Positions 1-10,498 of a stretch of 64,000 bases of DNA are shown in pieces; within the stretch, counting starts at the first letter, position 1, and each line of letters opens with the position of its first letter. A program made the position numbers and the translations under genes. The stretch is taken from positions 45,678 through 109,677 of the forward strand of contig NZ_JABVEB010000005.1 of the NCBI RefSeq assembly GCF_014323665.1. The letters are read 5' to 3'. A model generated the notes under the pieces. That model was given only the letters and a program-made list of their open reading frames with translations, had not been told where the DNA came from and ran no database searches. The stretch comes from Actinomadura sp. HBU206391 (GTDB taxonomy: Bacteria; Actinomycetota; Actinomycetes; Streptosporangiales; Streptosporangiaceae).

Positions 1-394
1 TAGAGGTCCAGTTCGCCGCTCGCGGTGACGACGGCGTGACCTCCCTGAGACGTACTTGAGACATTTAGCTCCACCTGCCGCACACTATCGGGCCGCGGGT
101 CCATGGGCCAGAGAGTTCGCATACTCAGATCCCATTCACCGACGGTCTTTACCAGATACGTCACGATCTGGGCCATGTTCTGCGACGACGAAGTATGGAA
201 TTCGCCTCTCAGCCCGAGCCCGAGTGCGGGAGGCTAGGGGCCGTGCAACAGCGGCTTGGCAACTCGAGGCGTGTCATGCAAGGCCCCGGTCATCCATCGA
301 TGACCTCGGCCGCATCCTGCCCGGACACGGGTCGGCCGAACGCGAGTCGTCCAAATTCGGAGCAACAAATGGCCGAATGTCCGGAGATCACGCC
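1..394. other. No gene seen at the left edge
   Basis: The open frames here lack a ribosome binding site and a consistent third-position GC bias. I see no RNA gene, repeat or clear promoter. The promoter of the 395 gene probably lies in the last 100 bases but no convincing boxes stand out. Confidence 0.4.
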
Positions 395-778
395 ATGACC
401 GCCGACAGAACCGCAGACAGATTCGCCGATCCCCGACAGGCGAGACTGCGGGAACGCCTCGAGACGATCCGGATCCGCTCGGAGAAGTCGAACTCCTGGC
501 GTTCTTCGACACAGTTCCTGTCCCGGTTGATCAATCGGGAGGGCTTCGTCCCGGTGAAGACCACGCTGTCGCGGGAGGACATCGCGTTCCTGGCCGGCGC
601 CCGGAGCGACGTGATCGCTCTGGCCGAGCTGGGGATCCGCCTGCTCGAGATGCATCAGCCCCGGGACGCCGGAGGCATCTCCAGCGATCCCGACAACCCG
701 ATCCGCCGATGCCGGGCCTGCATGTGGCGGTGGCCCTGCCCGACCTACCGTGCCATCGACGAGGCCGTCGACCACTGA
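395..778 (+). CDS. Conserved hypothetical protein, 127 aa
   Basis: I do not recognise a named family. The protein begins MTADRTADRF, has a helical charged N-terminal half (RERLETIRIRSEKSNSW), and ends in a cysteine/tryptophan-rich stretch, RRCRACMWRWPC, in which three cysteines could bind metal or form disulfides. The ATG at 395 was chosen because GGAG lies 9 bases upstream and the upstream extension reads as low-complexity non-coding sequence. No signal peptide or membrane segment is visible. It is convergent with the FG-GAP gene and separated from it by an inverted repeat. Existence is likely from codon position bias; function is unknown. Confidence 0.6.
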   Translation: MTADRTADRFADPRQARLRERLETIRIRSEKSNSWRSSTQFLSRLINREGFVPVKTTLSREDIAFLAGARSDVIALAELGIRLLEMHQPRDAGGISSDPDNPIRRCRACMWRWPCPTYRAIDEAVDH

Positions 779-794
779 ACCACCGGTGCGGCTC

Positions 795-842
795 GAACTT
801 CTGCAAGATCACGACCGAGGCGGTGTGACCTTGCAGAAGTTC
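795..842. repeat. Inverted repeat between convergent genes (family copy A)
   Basis: GAACTTCTGCAAG at 795-807 is the exact reverse complement of CTTGCAGAAGTTC at 830-842, and imperfect pairing extends inwards. It sits between two convergent stop codons. The right arm resembles the arms of repeats at 7400-7461, 19791-19962 and 32995-33039 (GTGNYC..GCAG..GTTCGC). A bidirectional terminator role is inferred from position and symmetry. Confidence 0.6.
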
Positions 843-874
843 GCGGATGCCGGCAGAGGGTCAGCGGCAGGGGG

Positions 875-2383
875 TCAGCGGCCGAGGACGCGGCCCAGTT
901 CGGCGTTGCGGCCGCCCACGCTCCACGTGCCCGTCCCGAGCCAGAGCGAGCCGGTCACGGGCAGGACGCCGGTGGTGCCGCCCTTGATCCACGTGATCGC
1001 GCCATCGGTCCCGTTCTCGCGCGGCGCGCCGACCGTCAGGTCCCCCGCGCCGTCGTTGTTGTTGTCGAGCAGCGTGACCTGGAAACCGAATTGGTCATTG
1101 GTCTCCGAACCGCCGCCCACACCCTCGGTGTCCTGCGTCACCTGCTGTGAGCCGGCGCCGGTCAGACCCGTGGCCGAACCGAACAGCACATACGCACTGC
1201 CGGCGTCGACGACCGTACCGACCTCGTCGTAGGGGGTCCCCACCGCGAGATCGGCCTTGCCGTCCTTGTTCACGTCGCCCGCCGCGACGTTGAGACCGAA
1301 GTAGTCCTTGGTCACCGGATCGCCGGGGACGTCCGCGGTGCCCTGATGGACCGACGTCCTGTTGGTCGCGTCCACTCCGGTCGCGGAGCCCTTGTAAACG
1401 GTGATCCTGCCGCCGACGATCCCGTTCGGCTGGCCGACCGCGACGTCGCCATGGCCCTCACCGTCGAAGTCGCCCACCGCGACCGACGTCACCTCGGCGA
1501 GAACGCTGGTGGCCAGGTCGGGGTTGAGGCCGCCGTCGGCCGTCCCCGGGTACACAACGAACCCGCGCCGCTCGGACGGCTCGGCCCAGTCGGCGTCGTA
1601 CCAGGCGTAGACCGCGTCGCCGATACCGTCACCGGTGACGTCCCCGTTCGCCACCCACGAGTTGGTCACGTCCTCGAGGGACTTGGTCGAAGCGCCCTCC
1701 TTCTTCCCGCGCGGCACGACCTGCGAGCCGGCCGCCTTCGGGCTCCGAGTGGTGCCGGCGGCGCGTGCGCTCTCGGCGCCGCCGAAGACGACGAACTTGA
1801 AGATGGACATGCCGGGAACGGTGACGAACAGCTTGGGCGCGCCGCTCGCCTCGATCATGCCGGCGGACAGGTACTCGCCCCAGCGGTTGTTCGGGAGGGC
1901 CTCGCCCGCGTCGAGCTCCTCGAAGGAGTCGGAGACGTCGCCCAGGCCGCTCGGCGTGCCCCACACGACGGTGACCAGACCGGCGTTCGCACCGGTGGGA
2001 GTGTCCTCGTCCGGCGTACCGATCGCCAGGTCGGCGTAGCCGTCCGCGTCGAAGTCGCCGGACGCGAGCCCATGGCCGAAGTGGTCACCGGCCTCGGCGG
2101 TCCCGGAAACGCCGGCGCTGTCCTGGCTGATGACCTTCTTCTTGGCCGTGTTGAGCCCGGCGCTGCTGCCGTAGATCACGCTGACGAAACCTGCGGTCGT
2201 CTTGGTGCCCACCGTGCCGTTCGGGCTGCCGATGGCCAGGTCCTGGTAGCCGTCGCCGTTGAAGTCGTACGGCTTGGCAAGAGGCGCCGCCGAAGCCGAT
2301 GGAGCCAGACCCGCAAGACCGAGTCCCCCGAGCGCAGTCACCGCGGCAATGGCCGCAGTGCGTACGAGAACGCGAGATTTCAA
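875..2383 (-). CDS. Secreted FG-GAP (integrin alpha-like) repeat protein
   Basis: 502 aa, predicted extracellular beta-propeller. A Sec signal peptide is visible: MKSRVLVRTAAIAAV, a hydrophobic core and ASAAPLA cleavage region near residue 33. Six calcium-binding-like FG-GAP blades follow, marked by DFNGDGYQDLAIG, DFDADGYADLAIG, DVTGDGIGDAVY, DFDGEGHGDVAVG, DVNKDGKADLAVG and DNNNDGAGDLTVG. Such proteins are common exported proteins of actinomycetes, with adhesion or carbohydrate-binding roles proposed but rarely proven. The start is TTG at 2383, supported by a strong GGGAGGG seven bases upstream. It is transcribed alone, convergent with the gene at 395 and downstream of the two-component system without obvious linkage. 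Confidence 0.85.
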   Translation of the reverse strand: MKSRVLVRTAAIAAVTALGGLGLAGLAPSASAAPLAKPYDFNGDGYQDLAIGSPNGTVGTKTTAGFVSVIYGSSAGLNTAKKKVISQDSAGVSGTAEAGDHFGHGLASGDFDADGYADLAIGTPDEDTPTGANAGLVTVVWGTPSGLGDVSDSFEELDAGEALPNNRWGEYLSAGMIEASGAPKLFVTVPGMSIFKFVVFGGAESARAAGTTRSPKAAGSQVVPRGKKEGASTKSLEDVTNSWVANGDVTGDGIGDAVYAWYDADWAEPSERRGFVVYPGTADGGLNPDLATSVLAEVTSVAVGDFDGEGHGDVAVGQPNGIVGGRITVYKGSATGVDATNRTSVHQGTADVPGDPVTKDYFGLNVAAGDVNKDGKADLAVGTPYDEVGTVVDAGSAYVLFGSATGLTGAGSQQVTQDTEGVGGGSETNDQFGFQVTLLDNNNDGAGDLTVGAPRENGTDGAITWIKGGTTGVLPVTGSLWLGTGTWSVGGRNAELGRVLGR

Positions 2384-2641
2384 AATGGAGCCCTCCCGTC
2401 GATGCGCGCCTTCGATGCCGCGCAGTACAACGAAGACGCGCAGACATTACATGAGGTTTACCGTGTTATGCCCAATTGTCAGCGAGTTTGTTGTATGGGC
2501 GGTGATGAGACGCGTGCCGGGGGTCGCCATCGTCGACGTCATGGTCTGGCCGGGGTCGGCCGAACACCGTCTCCGTGCAATTGCCGTCAATGCCGCCCTG
2601 CGCCCGCGAACTCCGGCATCCCGGCAAGTCCGGTCGCGCGG

Positions 2642-3778
2642 TCAGCCGCCGAGGGAGGCGCGCTCGCCGCCGAGGGGCAGCCGGACGACGAAGCGGCAAC
2701 CGGGCAAGGCGTTCGTGACGCCGATCTCGCCCGCGTGGGCCTCGACGATGCCGCGCGCGATCGCCAGCCCCAGGCCCGCCCCGCCGCCCGGGGACCGCGC
2801 GGCCTCCCCCCGGAACGCCACATCGAAGACCCTCGCCAGGTCCTGTTCGGGGATTCCGCCACAGGCGTCGGTGACCGTCACGCAGACCATGCCGTCCCGC
2901 AGCTCGCCGAGCACCTCGATGGTCTCGTCCCACGGGGTGTGCCGGATCGCGTTGACGACAAGGTTGCGCAGGGCACGGCCCAGCTCGGAGGCGTCCACCT
3001 CCACGGGCACGCCCGCCTGCGACTTTCCGCGCAACCGCACCCCCTTGGCCACGGCGAGCGCCTCGGTGCCCGCTATGGCCTCGGCGACGAGATCTTCCAG
3101 GCCGATCCGCTGCCGCGACAGCCGCAGCGCTCCGGCATGAATGCGGGACAGCTCGAAGAGGTCGTCCACCATCTCGGTGAGCCGGTCCACCTCGACCCTG
3201 ATCCGGCCGTGGTAGCGGCCCACGGTGGCGGCGTCGACCACCACCTCGTCTTCGAGCGCCTCCGCCATGGCGCGCAGGCCCGCCAGTGGCGTACGCAGAT
3301 CGTGGCTGACCCAGGCGACGAGCTCACGCCTGCTGGACTCGAGGGCCTGCTCTCTGCGGTGTGAGGCGTCGAGCCGCTCGTAGGCGGCCGCCAGTTCACG
3401 CGCCAGCTCGGCGAGCTCCGCGGGCAGCCGGGTCCGGGGAACGCGGAAGGAGTCCGCCCGTACGGCCTGCACGAGCGCGCGGTTCGCCGCGATCAGCCGG
3501 CGGCCCAGCAGGAGCGAGACCCCCAGGCTGACGAGTCCGGCGGCCAGCACGACGGTCAGCGCGACGTTGCGATCGTGCTCGGAGAGCATCATGCGGACGG
3601 TGATGGCGACGATGCCCGCGACGGAGCTCACCACGGTCGCCGTGGCGACGACCGTGAGCTGGGCCGCCACCGAACGACCCCGCAGGGCGTACAGAGCGGC
3701 GAGGCCGACCAGGGCGACGAGCAGTGCGGCTCCGGCGGCGTAGGCCGCCACCTCGATGAGATCTCGTAGCGGAATCAT
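2642..3778 (-). CDS. Two-component sensor histidine kinase
   Basis: 378 aa. Two N-terminal membrane segments (about residues 10-30 and 40-62) and a third at 75-95 precede a short linker without a clear large periplasmic domain, so sensing is probably within or near the membrane. The H box is SHDLRTPLAGL (phosphoacceptor His), the N box LRNLVVNAIRHTP, then VTDACGGIPEQD and GGAGLGLAIARGIVEAHAG for ATP binding. The gene overlaps the response regulator by the ATGA at 3775-3778, so the pair is translationally coupled. In related actinomycetes this type of pair sits beside a glycosyltransferase, as here; the signal is unknown. Confidence 0.9.
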   Translation of the reverse strand: MIPLRDLIEVAAYAAGAALLVALVGLAALYALRGRSVAAQLTVVATATVVSSVAGIVAITVRMMLSEHDRNVALTVVLAAGLVSLGVSLLLGRRLIAANRALVQAVRADSFRVPRTRLPAELAELARELAAAYERLDASHRREQALESSRRELVAWVSHDLRTPLAGLRAMAEALEDEVVVDAATVGRYHGRIRVEVDRLTEMVDDLFELSRIHAGALRLSRQRIGLEDLVAEAIAGTEALAVAKGVRLRGKSQAGVPVEVDASELGRALRNLVVNAIRHTPWDETIEVLGELRDGMVCVTVTDACGGIPEQDLARVFDVAFRGEAARSPGGGAGLGLAIARGIVEAHAGEIGVTNALPGCRFVVRLPLGGERASLGG

Positions 3779-4602
3779 GCGGGACCGCCCGCGTCGCCGG
3801 CGGCGTCACCACGGCCGTCCCTCGCCCCGTGACTCGGCGTACCGCGCGGCGCGTCGGCAGGCGTGCCGCCCGGCGCACCGCCGGAGGATGACGCCGCGTC
3901 GCCGTCGGCGGTCTCGTACCTGTAGCCGACGCCCCACACAGTGACGATCCGGCGGGGGACGGTCGGGTCGTCCTCGATCTTCTCCCGGAGCCGCCGCACG
4001 TGCACCGTCACAGTGGAGGAGTCCCCGAACGACCATCCCCAGACCTGGCCGAGCAGGTCCTCGCGGGTGAACGCGCGGCGCGGGTGCCGGAGCAGGTACG
4101 CGAGAAGGTCGAACTCTCGGGCGGTGAGACGAAGTTCCACACCGCGCAACGTGGCCTCGTGCGCGCCGACGTCGACCACGAGGTCTCCGTCGCGGATCAG
4201 GCCGACGCCGATCGACGTCAGCGTGCCGCGAGCCCGCCGCAACACCGACCTGACCCGCAGGGCGAGCTCACGGGGGCTGAACGGTTTGGTCACGTAGTCG
4301 TCCGCGCCGGTCTCCAGGCCGATCAGCCGGTCGGTCTCCTGTCCCAGCGCGGTCAGCATGACGACCGGGACGGGCGAGCTCTCGCGGAGCCGCCGGCAGA
4401 CCTCCAGACCGCTCATGCCGGGGAGCATCAGATCGAGCACCACCAGGTCGGGCGGATTGCGCAGAGCCAGGCGAAGCGCCTCGGCTCCGTCGGCCACGCA
4501 CTCGACCTGGTGCCCGTCGCGCAGCAGATACCGGGCGACCACCTCGGCCACGGTCGGGTCGTCGTCGACCACCAGGATGCGCCCGGCCTCCTCGGCGGTC
4601 AC
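3775..4602 (-). CDS. OmpR/PhoB-family response regulator
   Basis: 275 aa from GTG 4602. The receiver domain starts RILVVDDDPTVAEVV, has the phosphoacceptor aspartate in DLVVLDLMLPGMSG, the conserved Thr/Ser and Lys positions (VVMLTALG, YVTKPFSPREL), and is followed by a winged-helix trans_reg_C domain with LTAREFDLLAYLLRHP and DPTVPRRIVTVWGVGYRYE. A longer frame runs upstream, but GTG 4602 has AGGG about ten bases before it and starts just ahead of the first beta strand. It partners the overlapping histidine kinase. The last 35 residues are a Gly/Pro/Ala-rich tail beyond the usual end. The promoter probably lies in the interval shared with the divergent GT2 gene. Confidence 0.9.
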   Translation of the reverse strand: MTAEEAGRILVVDDDPTVAEVVARYLLRDGHQVECVADGAEALRLALRNPPDLVVLDLMLPGMSGLEVCRRLRESSPVPVVMLTALGQETDRLIGLETGADDYVTKPFSPRELALRVRSVLRRARGTLTSIGVGLIRDGDLVVDVGAHEATLRGVELRLTAREFDLLAYLLRHPRRAFTREDLLGQVWGWSFGDSSTVTVHVRRLREKIEDDPTVPRRIVTVWGVGYRYETADGDAASSSGGAPGGTPADAPRGTPSHGARDGRGDAAGDAGGPA

Positions 4603-4763
4603 CGCGCCGACGCCCTGGACACCGTACGGGCGAAAGGACCGGCCACTGGGGGAACAACACGGGAGGTCACGCTGTCCACCATAAGGACCATTTCGGCCAC
4701 CGGGCTTCGACGTCATCACTCCGTAAGGGTCGCCGAGGCCGTACCCGACATAGCGTCCGAGCA

Positions 4764-5417
4764 ATGATCGATGTCGTTCTTCCCTGCCTCGATAAGGCGG
4801 AGGCGCTCCCCTGGGTCCTGACCCATATGCCGCTGGGCTACCGGCCGATCGTCGTGAACAACGGATCAGGCGACGGCTCCGCCGCCATCGCAGCCGAGCT
4901 CGACGCCGAGGTGGTGCACGAACCACACAGCGGCTTCGGAGCGGCCTGTCACGCCGGCCTGCGGGCGGCGACGAACGAGATCGTGTGCTTCATGGACGCG
5001 GACGCGTCACTCGACCCCGGCGAACTGCCGAAGGTCGTGGACCACCTCGACTCCGCCGACCTGGTGCTCGGCCGCCGCCGGCCCACCTCCTTGGGCGCGT
5101 GGCCTCTGCATGCCAGGCTCGGCAACGCCGTCCTCACCGCGCGGTTGCAGCGCCGTACGTCCACCAGGCTGCACGACATCGGTCCCATGCGAGCCTGCCG
5201 ACGTGAGCGGCTGCTCGGCCTCGGGCTCACCGACCAGGGCTTCGGCTACCCGCTCGAGATGGTGCTCCGCGCCGCTCAGGCCGGCTGGGTGCTCGCCGAG
5301 ATCGACGTCGCCTACCACCCGCGCCAGGGACGGTCGAAGGTCACCGGAAGCGTGCGCGGCACCGCACGGGCCGTGCGCGACATGCGCAAGGCGCTCGCCG
5401 GGGGACCGCCCTCGTGA
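4764..5417 (+). CDS. GT2-family glycosyltransferase (DPM1-like)
   Basis: 217 aa, GT-A fold. MIDVVLPCLDKAEALPWVL opens the nucleotide-binding half, VNNGSGDGS is the usual start of strand 2, and FMDADASLDPGEL carries the DxD metal/nucleotide-sugar motif. The C-terminal half has the acceptor-side motif FGYPLEMVLRAAQAGW and YHPRQGRSKVTGS, typical of polyprenol-phosphate sugar transferases. No membrane helices are visible, so it is probably a peripheral cytoplasmic enzyme; substrate unknown. It is divergent from the response regulator. In many actinomycetes this gene neighbours DUF2064 and molybdoprotein genes, which are absent here except for a relic at 20120-20681. Confidence 0.85.
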   Translation: MIDVVLPCLDKAEALPWVLTHMPLGYRPIVVNNGSGDGSAAIAAELDAEVVHEPHSGFGAACHAGLRAATNEIVCFMDADASLDPGELPKVVDHLDSADLVLGRRRPTSLGAWPLHARLGNAVLTARLQRRTSTRLHDIGPMRACRRERLLGLGLTDQGFGYPLEMVLRAAQAGWVLAEIDVAYHPRQGRSKVTGSVRGTARAVRDMRKALAGGPPS

Positions 5418-5525
5418 ATCGCCACGTGGGCCGCCTCGGTGCTCCCGCTCGCATACGGCACCGATTCGGCCGGGCTCGTGGCCGTTATCGGCCGCTGCCG
5501 AGATGCCGCGGCGGTTGCCGCCGCG

Positions 5526-5538
5526 TACCGTAGAGGCA
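5526..5538 (+). promoter_or_regulatory. Candidate leaderless -10 box for the 5538 gene
   Basis: TACCGT at 5526-5531 is followed by six bases and then the ATG at 5538, placing the expected transcription start at or next to the start codon. AGAGG is present but only one base from the ATG, too close to act as a normal ribosome binding site. Confidence 0.45.
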
Positions 5539-5711
5539 TGACTCGGACGGTCCTGACTGTGCTCGGCGTTCTACTGGCGATCTGGTTGGTCATCACGGTG
5601 ATCGGCGCGCTCATCGCCACCCTGAAGTTCCTCCTCTACGTGAGCTTCGTCGTCCTCATCGTCATGGGTGTCGTGACAATGATCGGACGGTCCGCCAAAA
5701 GCGATAGGTAG
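5538..5711 (+). CDS. Small membrane protein, 57 aa
   Basis: The peptide MTRTVLTVLGVLLAIWLVIT continues into a second hydrophobic segment (LLYVSFVVLIVMGVVTMIG) and a short basic tail, so two transmembrane helices with a tight turn are predicted. I recognise no family beyond the general small two-helix membrane proteins of actinomycetes. The ATG at 5538 begins where hydrophobic coding bias begins; the upstream extension of the frame is not protein-like. It lies between the GT2 and acyl-CoA synthetase genes on the same strand but appears to have its own leaderless promoter. Confidence 0.6.
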   Translation: MTRTVLTVLGVLLAIWLVITVIGALIATLKFLLYVSFVVLIVMGVVTMIGRSAKSDR

Positions 5712-5776
5712 CACCTTGTCGCCCCATCGTCGGTTCGCGCATGATGCCTGGAACGTTGCCGACGAGAGGGCCGAAC

Positions 5777-7333
5777 GTGTCACTGCTGACCGATGTGCTG
5801 CGCGACCGCACGCGTGAGATCCCGGATCAGATCGCTTTCATCAGTGGGGACGAACGGGTCACCTATGCCGAGTTCGACCGTCGCGTGCATCGCGCCGCGA
5901 ACGCACTCAGGGCCGCAGGCGTCGAACGTGGCGACCGCGTCGCGATCCTGGACAAGAACTCCATCGAATACGTCGAGCAGTTGTTCGCCGCCGCGCGTCT
6001 CGGCGCCGTGCAGGTGCCGGTCAACTACCGGCTGAGCGCCGACGAGGTCGCCTACGTCGTCAACGACGCCCAGGCGCCGGTGTTCCTCGTCGGACGCGAG
6101 TTCGTACCGCTGCTCGACGCGATCGCGGACCGGCTGGAACACACCGAGCACCTCGTCGTGGTGGGCACCGGCGAGCACGCCTACCAGGACTACGCCGCAT
6201 GGGTCGGCGCCTATGACGCCACTCCGGTGAACGTCGAGCTCAGCTCCGACGACGTCTTCGCCCAGCTCTACTCCTCGGGCACCACGGGTCTGCCCAAGGG
6301 CGTGATGCTGACGCACGACAACTTCGTCGGCGCGCTTCGCCCGTCCAACCGCACCTGGTCACCGGAGCCGTCATCGGTCCTGATGGTCGCGATGCCCGCG
6401 TACCACATCGCCGGTTGCATTCTGAGCATCAGCGTCATCTACGACGGCATCACCGGCGTCATCGTGAGCGACCCCGACCCCGGCCTGATCCTCGACGCCA
6501 TCTCCGAACACGGCGTCACCCACACGTTCCTCGTACCGGTGCTGCTGCTGTTCATGCCGCAGATGCCGCAGGCGCAGACCGCCGACCTCTCGAGCCTGCG
6601 CGTGATGCTGTACGGCGCCTCGCCGATCAGCGACGACGTCCTGCGCGGCGCCATGCGACTGATGCCGCACACCGACTTCATGCAGGTGTACGGCCTGACC
6701 GAGACGACCGGCGCCATCACCATGCTGCCGCCCGCCGACCACACCCTCGACGGGCCGAACACGCACCGGTTGCGCAGCGCCGGCCTCCCCACACCGGAGA
6801 CCGAGCTCAGAATCGTCGATCCGGCCACGGGCGACGAACTGCCGACCGGCCAGGTCGGTGAGATCCTTTCGCGCACCGAGCAGAACATGCGGGGCTACTG
6901 GCGGCTGCCCGAGGCGAGTTCCCAGACCATGCTGCCGGACGGCTGGCTGCGTACGGGCGACATCGGCTACCTCGACGAGGACGGTTACCTCTACATCCAC
7001 GACCGGGTGAAGGACATGATCATCTCGGGCGGGGAGAACATCTACCCGGCCGAGGTCGAGAACGTCCTGATGAGCCATCCGCAGGTGGCCGACTGCGCGA
7101 TCATCGGGGTGCCCGATCCGAAGTGGGGAGAGACCCCCAAGGCGTTCGTCGTCGTGTCGGGCGAGGTCACCGACCAGGAGCTCATCGACCACTGCCGCGA
7201 GCGCCTCGCCCACTTCAAGTGCCCCACGTCGATCGAACGCAGCGAGGCCATCCCACGCAACCCGACCGGCAAGGTGCTCAAGCGTGACCTCCGCGCCCCG
7301 TACTGGGCCGATCAGGACCGCGCCGTCCACTGA
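5777..7333 (+). CDS. Acyl-CoA synthetase (AMP-forming, FadD/long-chain type)
   Basis: 518 aa from GTG 5777, which has GAGAGGG six bases upstream. Motifs of the ANL superfamily are in order: YSSGTTGLPKGVM (phosphate-binding loop, about residue 165), VYGLTETTGAI (A5), GWLRTGDIGYLDEDGYLYI (A7, adenylate-binding Asp), DRVKDMIISGGENIYPAEVE (A8 hinge) and NPTGKVLKRDL (A10 catalytic Lys). The enzyme activates a carboxylate with ATP and transfers it to CoA; the acyl substrate (fatty or aryl acid) cannot be told from motifs alone. It is convergent with tuf and ends before an inverted repeat. Confidence 0.9.
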   Translation: MSLLTDVLRDRTREIPDQIAFISGDERVTYAEFDRRVHRAANALRAAGVERGDRVAILDKNSIEYVEQLFAAARLGAVQVPVNYRLSADEVAYVVNDAQAPVFLVGREFVPLLDAIADRLEHTEHLVVVGTGEHAYQDYAAWVGAYDATPVNVELSSDDVFAQLYSSGTTGLPKGVMLTHDNFVGALRPSNRTWSPEPSSVLMVAMPAYHIAGCILSISVIYDGITGVIVSDPDPGLILDAISEHGVTHTFLVPVLLLFMPQMPQAQTADLSSLRVMLYGASPISDDVLRGAMRLMPHTDFMQVYGLTETTGAITMLPPADHTLDGPNTHRLRSAGLPTPETELRIVDPATGDELPTGQVGEILSRTEQNMRGYWRLPEASSQTMLPDGWLRTGDIGYLDEDGYLYIHDRVKDMIISGGENIYPAEVENVLMSHPQVADCAIIGVPDPKWGETPKAFVVVSGEVTDQELIDHCRERLAHFKCPTSIERSEAIPRNPTGKVLKRDLRAPYWADQDRAVH

Positions 7334-7399
7334 CCCCTGCCCCCCGCAGAACTGCAGGGACGCCGACTCTTCCTCCGTGCTCGTGCGGCGAGCGCCCCG

Positions 7400-7461
7400 C
7401 GAACGTCTGCATGATCACGGCCGGGGATCTTTCCCACAACCGTGATCATGCAGTTGTTCGC
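7400..7461. repeat. Inverted repeat between convergent genes (family copy B)
   Basis: GCGAACGTCTGCATGATCACGG (7400-7421, given in part as TGCATGATCACGG) pairs with CCGTGATCATGCAGTTGTTC at 7440-7459, leaving a loop of about 18 bases. It lies between the acyl-CoA synthetase and tuf stop codons, which face each other. The core TGATCATGCAGTTGTTC is repeated in both 19.8-kb copies. Confidence 0.7.
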
Positions 7462-7539
7462 GCCAGCGGGACCGCGCCGCCGGGATCGCGTTACCGGGGA
7501 TCGCGTTACGGGGATCGCGTTACGGGCATCGCGTTGCCG

Positions 7540-8721
<1,182 letters not shown>

Positions 8722-8765
8722 GACAGTCGTCCTCACTTCTGCGTGGAACAGGAATGTGAGAACCG

Positions 8766-8836
8766 GGCAGGCGATGCCTGCCTCAGTGACCACCCTCCTC
8801 CGCGGGTTCTCGTGCGAAGTCGGAACGGAGGAGGGT
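8766..8836 (-). promoter_or_regulatory. Structured 5' leader of tuf
   Basis: Two hairpins lie upstream of the tuf ATG on its sense strand. The distal one pairs ACCCTCCTCCG (8792-8802) with CGGAGGAGGGT (8826-8836), a perfect 11-bp stem around a 23-base loop. The proximal one pairs GGCAGGC (8766-8772) with GCCTGCC (8776-8782). No U tract follows the first, so antitermination or translational control rather than simple termination is possible. Regulation is inferred. Confidence 0.5.
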
Positions 8837-9114
8837 CAGCTTCGCGCGCCGTCAGCGTGTGCCGAGACAGATGCGTCGGCGAGCGGCGACAGGGTGACGG
8901 GCGCCGGGAACACGGCCGAAGCGTGGGCGGCCGGCACCGCGCCGTGCAGGGCGAACCCTGCCGGGGTGCTGGTGACGGCCGCGAAGAACATGCGTCAGAC
9001 GGTAAGGCCGCCCATCCCCGTCAGTCGACAGGTTTTCCGGCCCGTGCACGGGCCGGCGACCCCAGCCGTAGGCCGATCAAGGGAAGCGGTGGTCCAGGGC
9101 ACCCCGACGCTTGA
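8837..9114. other. Intergenic region upstream of tuf, no gene seen
   Basis: The frames crossing this stretch carry no ribosome binding site or recognisable protein sequence. It probably holds the tuf promoter; I cannot identify its boxes with confidence. Confidence 0.35.
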
Positions 9115-10389
9115 TCAGGACGGGTTCCCGGCGGGGCTGCGCCGAGGACGCAGGAGGACGAGCCCGGCGGCGGCTCCGGCGAACTGCAGGGCGGCCATCC
9201 CGAACAGCAGGCCATCGGCGCCCGCCGCATCGGCCAGGGCGCCGGTCAGCGCGGCGCCCACGGCCGCTGCGCCGATCTTGAGGCTGCCGCCCGTTGTGTT
9301 CACCTGCCCGAGCCGGTCGGCGGGGGACTCGCGCTGCCGCAGCGTCAGGGTGGCCGCGAGCACCGGGCCGTCCCAGAATCCCGCTGCCGTGAACCAGACG
9401 ATGGCCCAGTACACCGATGTGGCGGTCGCCGCGCCGGCGAGGCTGACTCCGAGCGCCGCGATCCCGATGAGCACGATCCATTCGGCCTGTCGCCGGGACG
9501 ACCAGCGGGCCGCGGCGAGGGATCCGGCCAGCGCTCCCACGGCGAACGCCACCAGGAAGTGACCTCCGACGCCGGCGTCCGCGCCCAGATGCTCGGCGAG
9601 CAGCACCGCGACCACGGGTACTCCGCCGATGGCGGCGAAGGCCAGCACGGTCGCGACGGTGATCGCTCGTAGTGGCCGGTTGCCGAACAGCACGACGACG
9701 CCGCCGGTCAGCACGCCGGTCATCGGGGCCGGCCCGGTGCGAGCCCCCGGCACGGGCGGCGTGACCGGATCGGGCGCCCACCCGGCCGGCAGAGCGGGAT
9801 CGGGCACGGCCGGCCCGGGGGCGGGAACCGAGGGTACGGCGGGCACCGACTCCGTGGCCGGCCCGGGGACCACGCCTGGGACCGATCCCGGGGCAGGGTC
9901 GGACGGCGCCGCGGTGTCCGGGGCAGGGATGGCGAGGAAGAGCATGACCAGTGCCCCGAGCACGCCGAAGGCCACGACGACCACCGCCGCCTGCTGCGGT
10001 CCCTGCCAGGTCGCGACGCCCGCCACCACTCCCGGGCCGGCTATTCCAGCGACGTTGAAACTCGCCGACTCCAGGCCGTACGCCCTGGTCAGGCGGTCAG
10101 GTGCGACGATGCGCGGCAGCAGGCCGGCCACCGCCACCACGACCGGCTCCACACATCCCACGGCGATCGCGGTCACCAGGGCGAGCGCGATCGGCACGTT
10201 CCCGGCCACGGTGAGCAGGAGGGCGACCGCGACGGTGTAGGCGATCGCCAGCACCGCCACCTGCCGGCGGGGCCGGCGGGTGCGATCGAGGGCGTTGCCG
10301 ACCAGTGGGCCGGACACGACGTACGGGAACAGAGCGGCGGACAGCAGAAAACCCGCCGAGGAGGCGTGTCCCGTCCGGTCCTCGACCAA
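9115..10389 (-). CDS. MFS transporter, start codon unclear
   Basis: At least 424 aa with about eleven hydrophobic segments and the MFS loop-2/3 signature GNALDRTRRPRRQ after the second helix, plus a long Pro/Ala-rich cytoplasmic loop (about residues 155-205) between the halves. The coordinates use the only canonical start, a TTG at 10389, but this cuts off the first helix. In frame upstream, to a TAG just before 10482, the sequence reads [20 protein letters not shown], clearly the missing N-terminus, yet it contains no ATG, GTG or TTG; an ATC at 10476 or ATT would be needed. The gene is divergent from arginine deiminase, with the two starts about 35 bases apart. Substrate unknown. Confidence 0.8.
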   Translation of the reverse strand: MVEDRTGHASSAGFLLSAALFPYVVSGPLVGNALDRTRRPRRQVAVLAIAYTVAVALLLTVAGNVPIALALVTAIAVGCVEPVVVAVAGLLPRIVAPDRLTRAYGLESASFNVAGIAGPGVVAGVATWQGPQQAAVVVVAFGVLGALVMLFLAIPAPDTAAPSDPAPGSVPGVVPGPATESVPAVPSVPAPGPAVPDPALPAGWAPDPVTPPVPGARTGPAPMTGVLTGGVVVLFGNRPLRAITVATVLAFAAIGGVPVVAVLLAEHLGADAGVGGHFLVAFAVGALAGSLAAARWSSRRQAEWIVLIGIAALGVSLAGAATATSVYWAIVWFTAAGFWDGPVLAATLTLRQRESPADRLGQVNTTGGSLKIGAAAVGAALTGALADAAGADGLLFGMAALQFAGAAAGLVLLRPRRSPAGNPS

Positions 10390-10498
10390 GAGGACCAGCG
10401 CGGTGCCCAGGCCATCGACGGAGGAGCGCAGCAGCGTGGCCGCGACCAGGTGAATCGGGTGAGCCGGTCTGGTGATCTCAACATGCTACATACGGCGT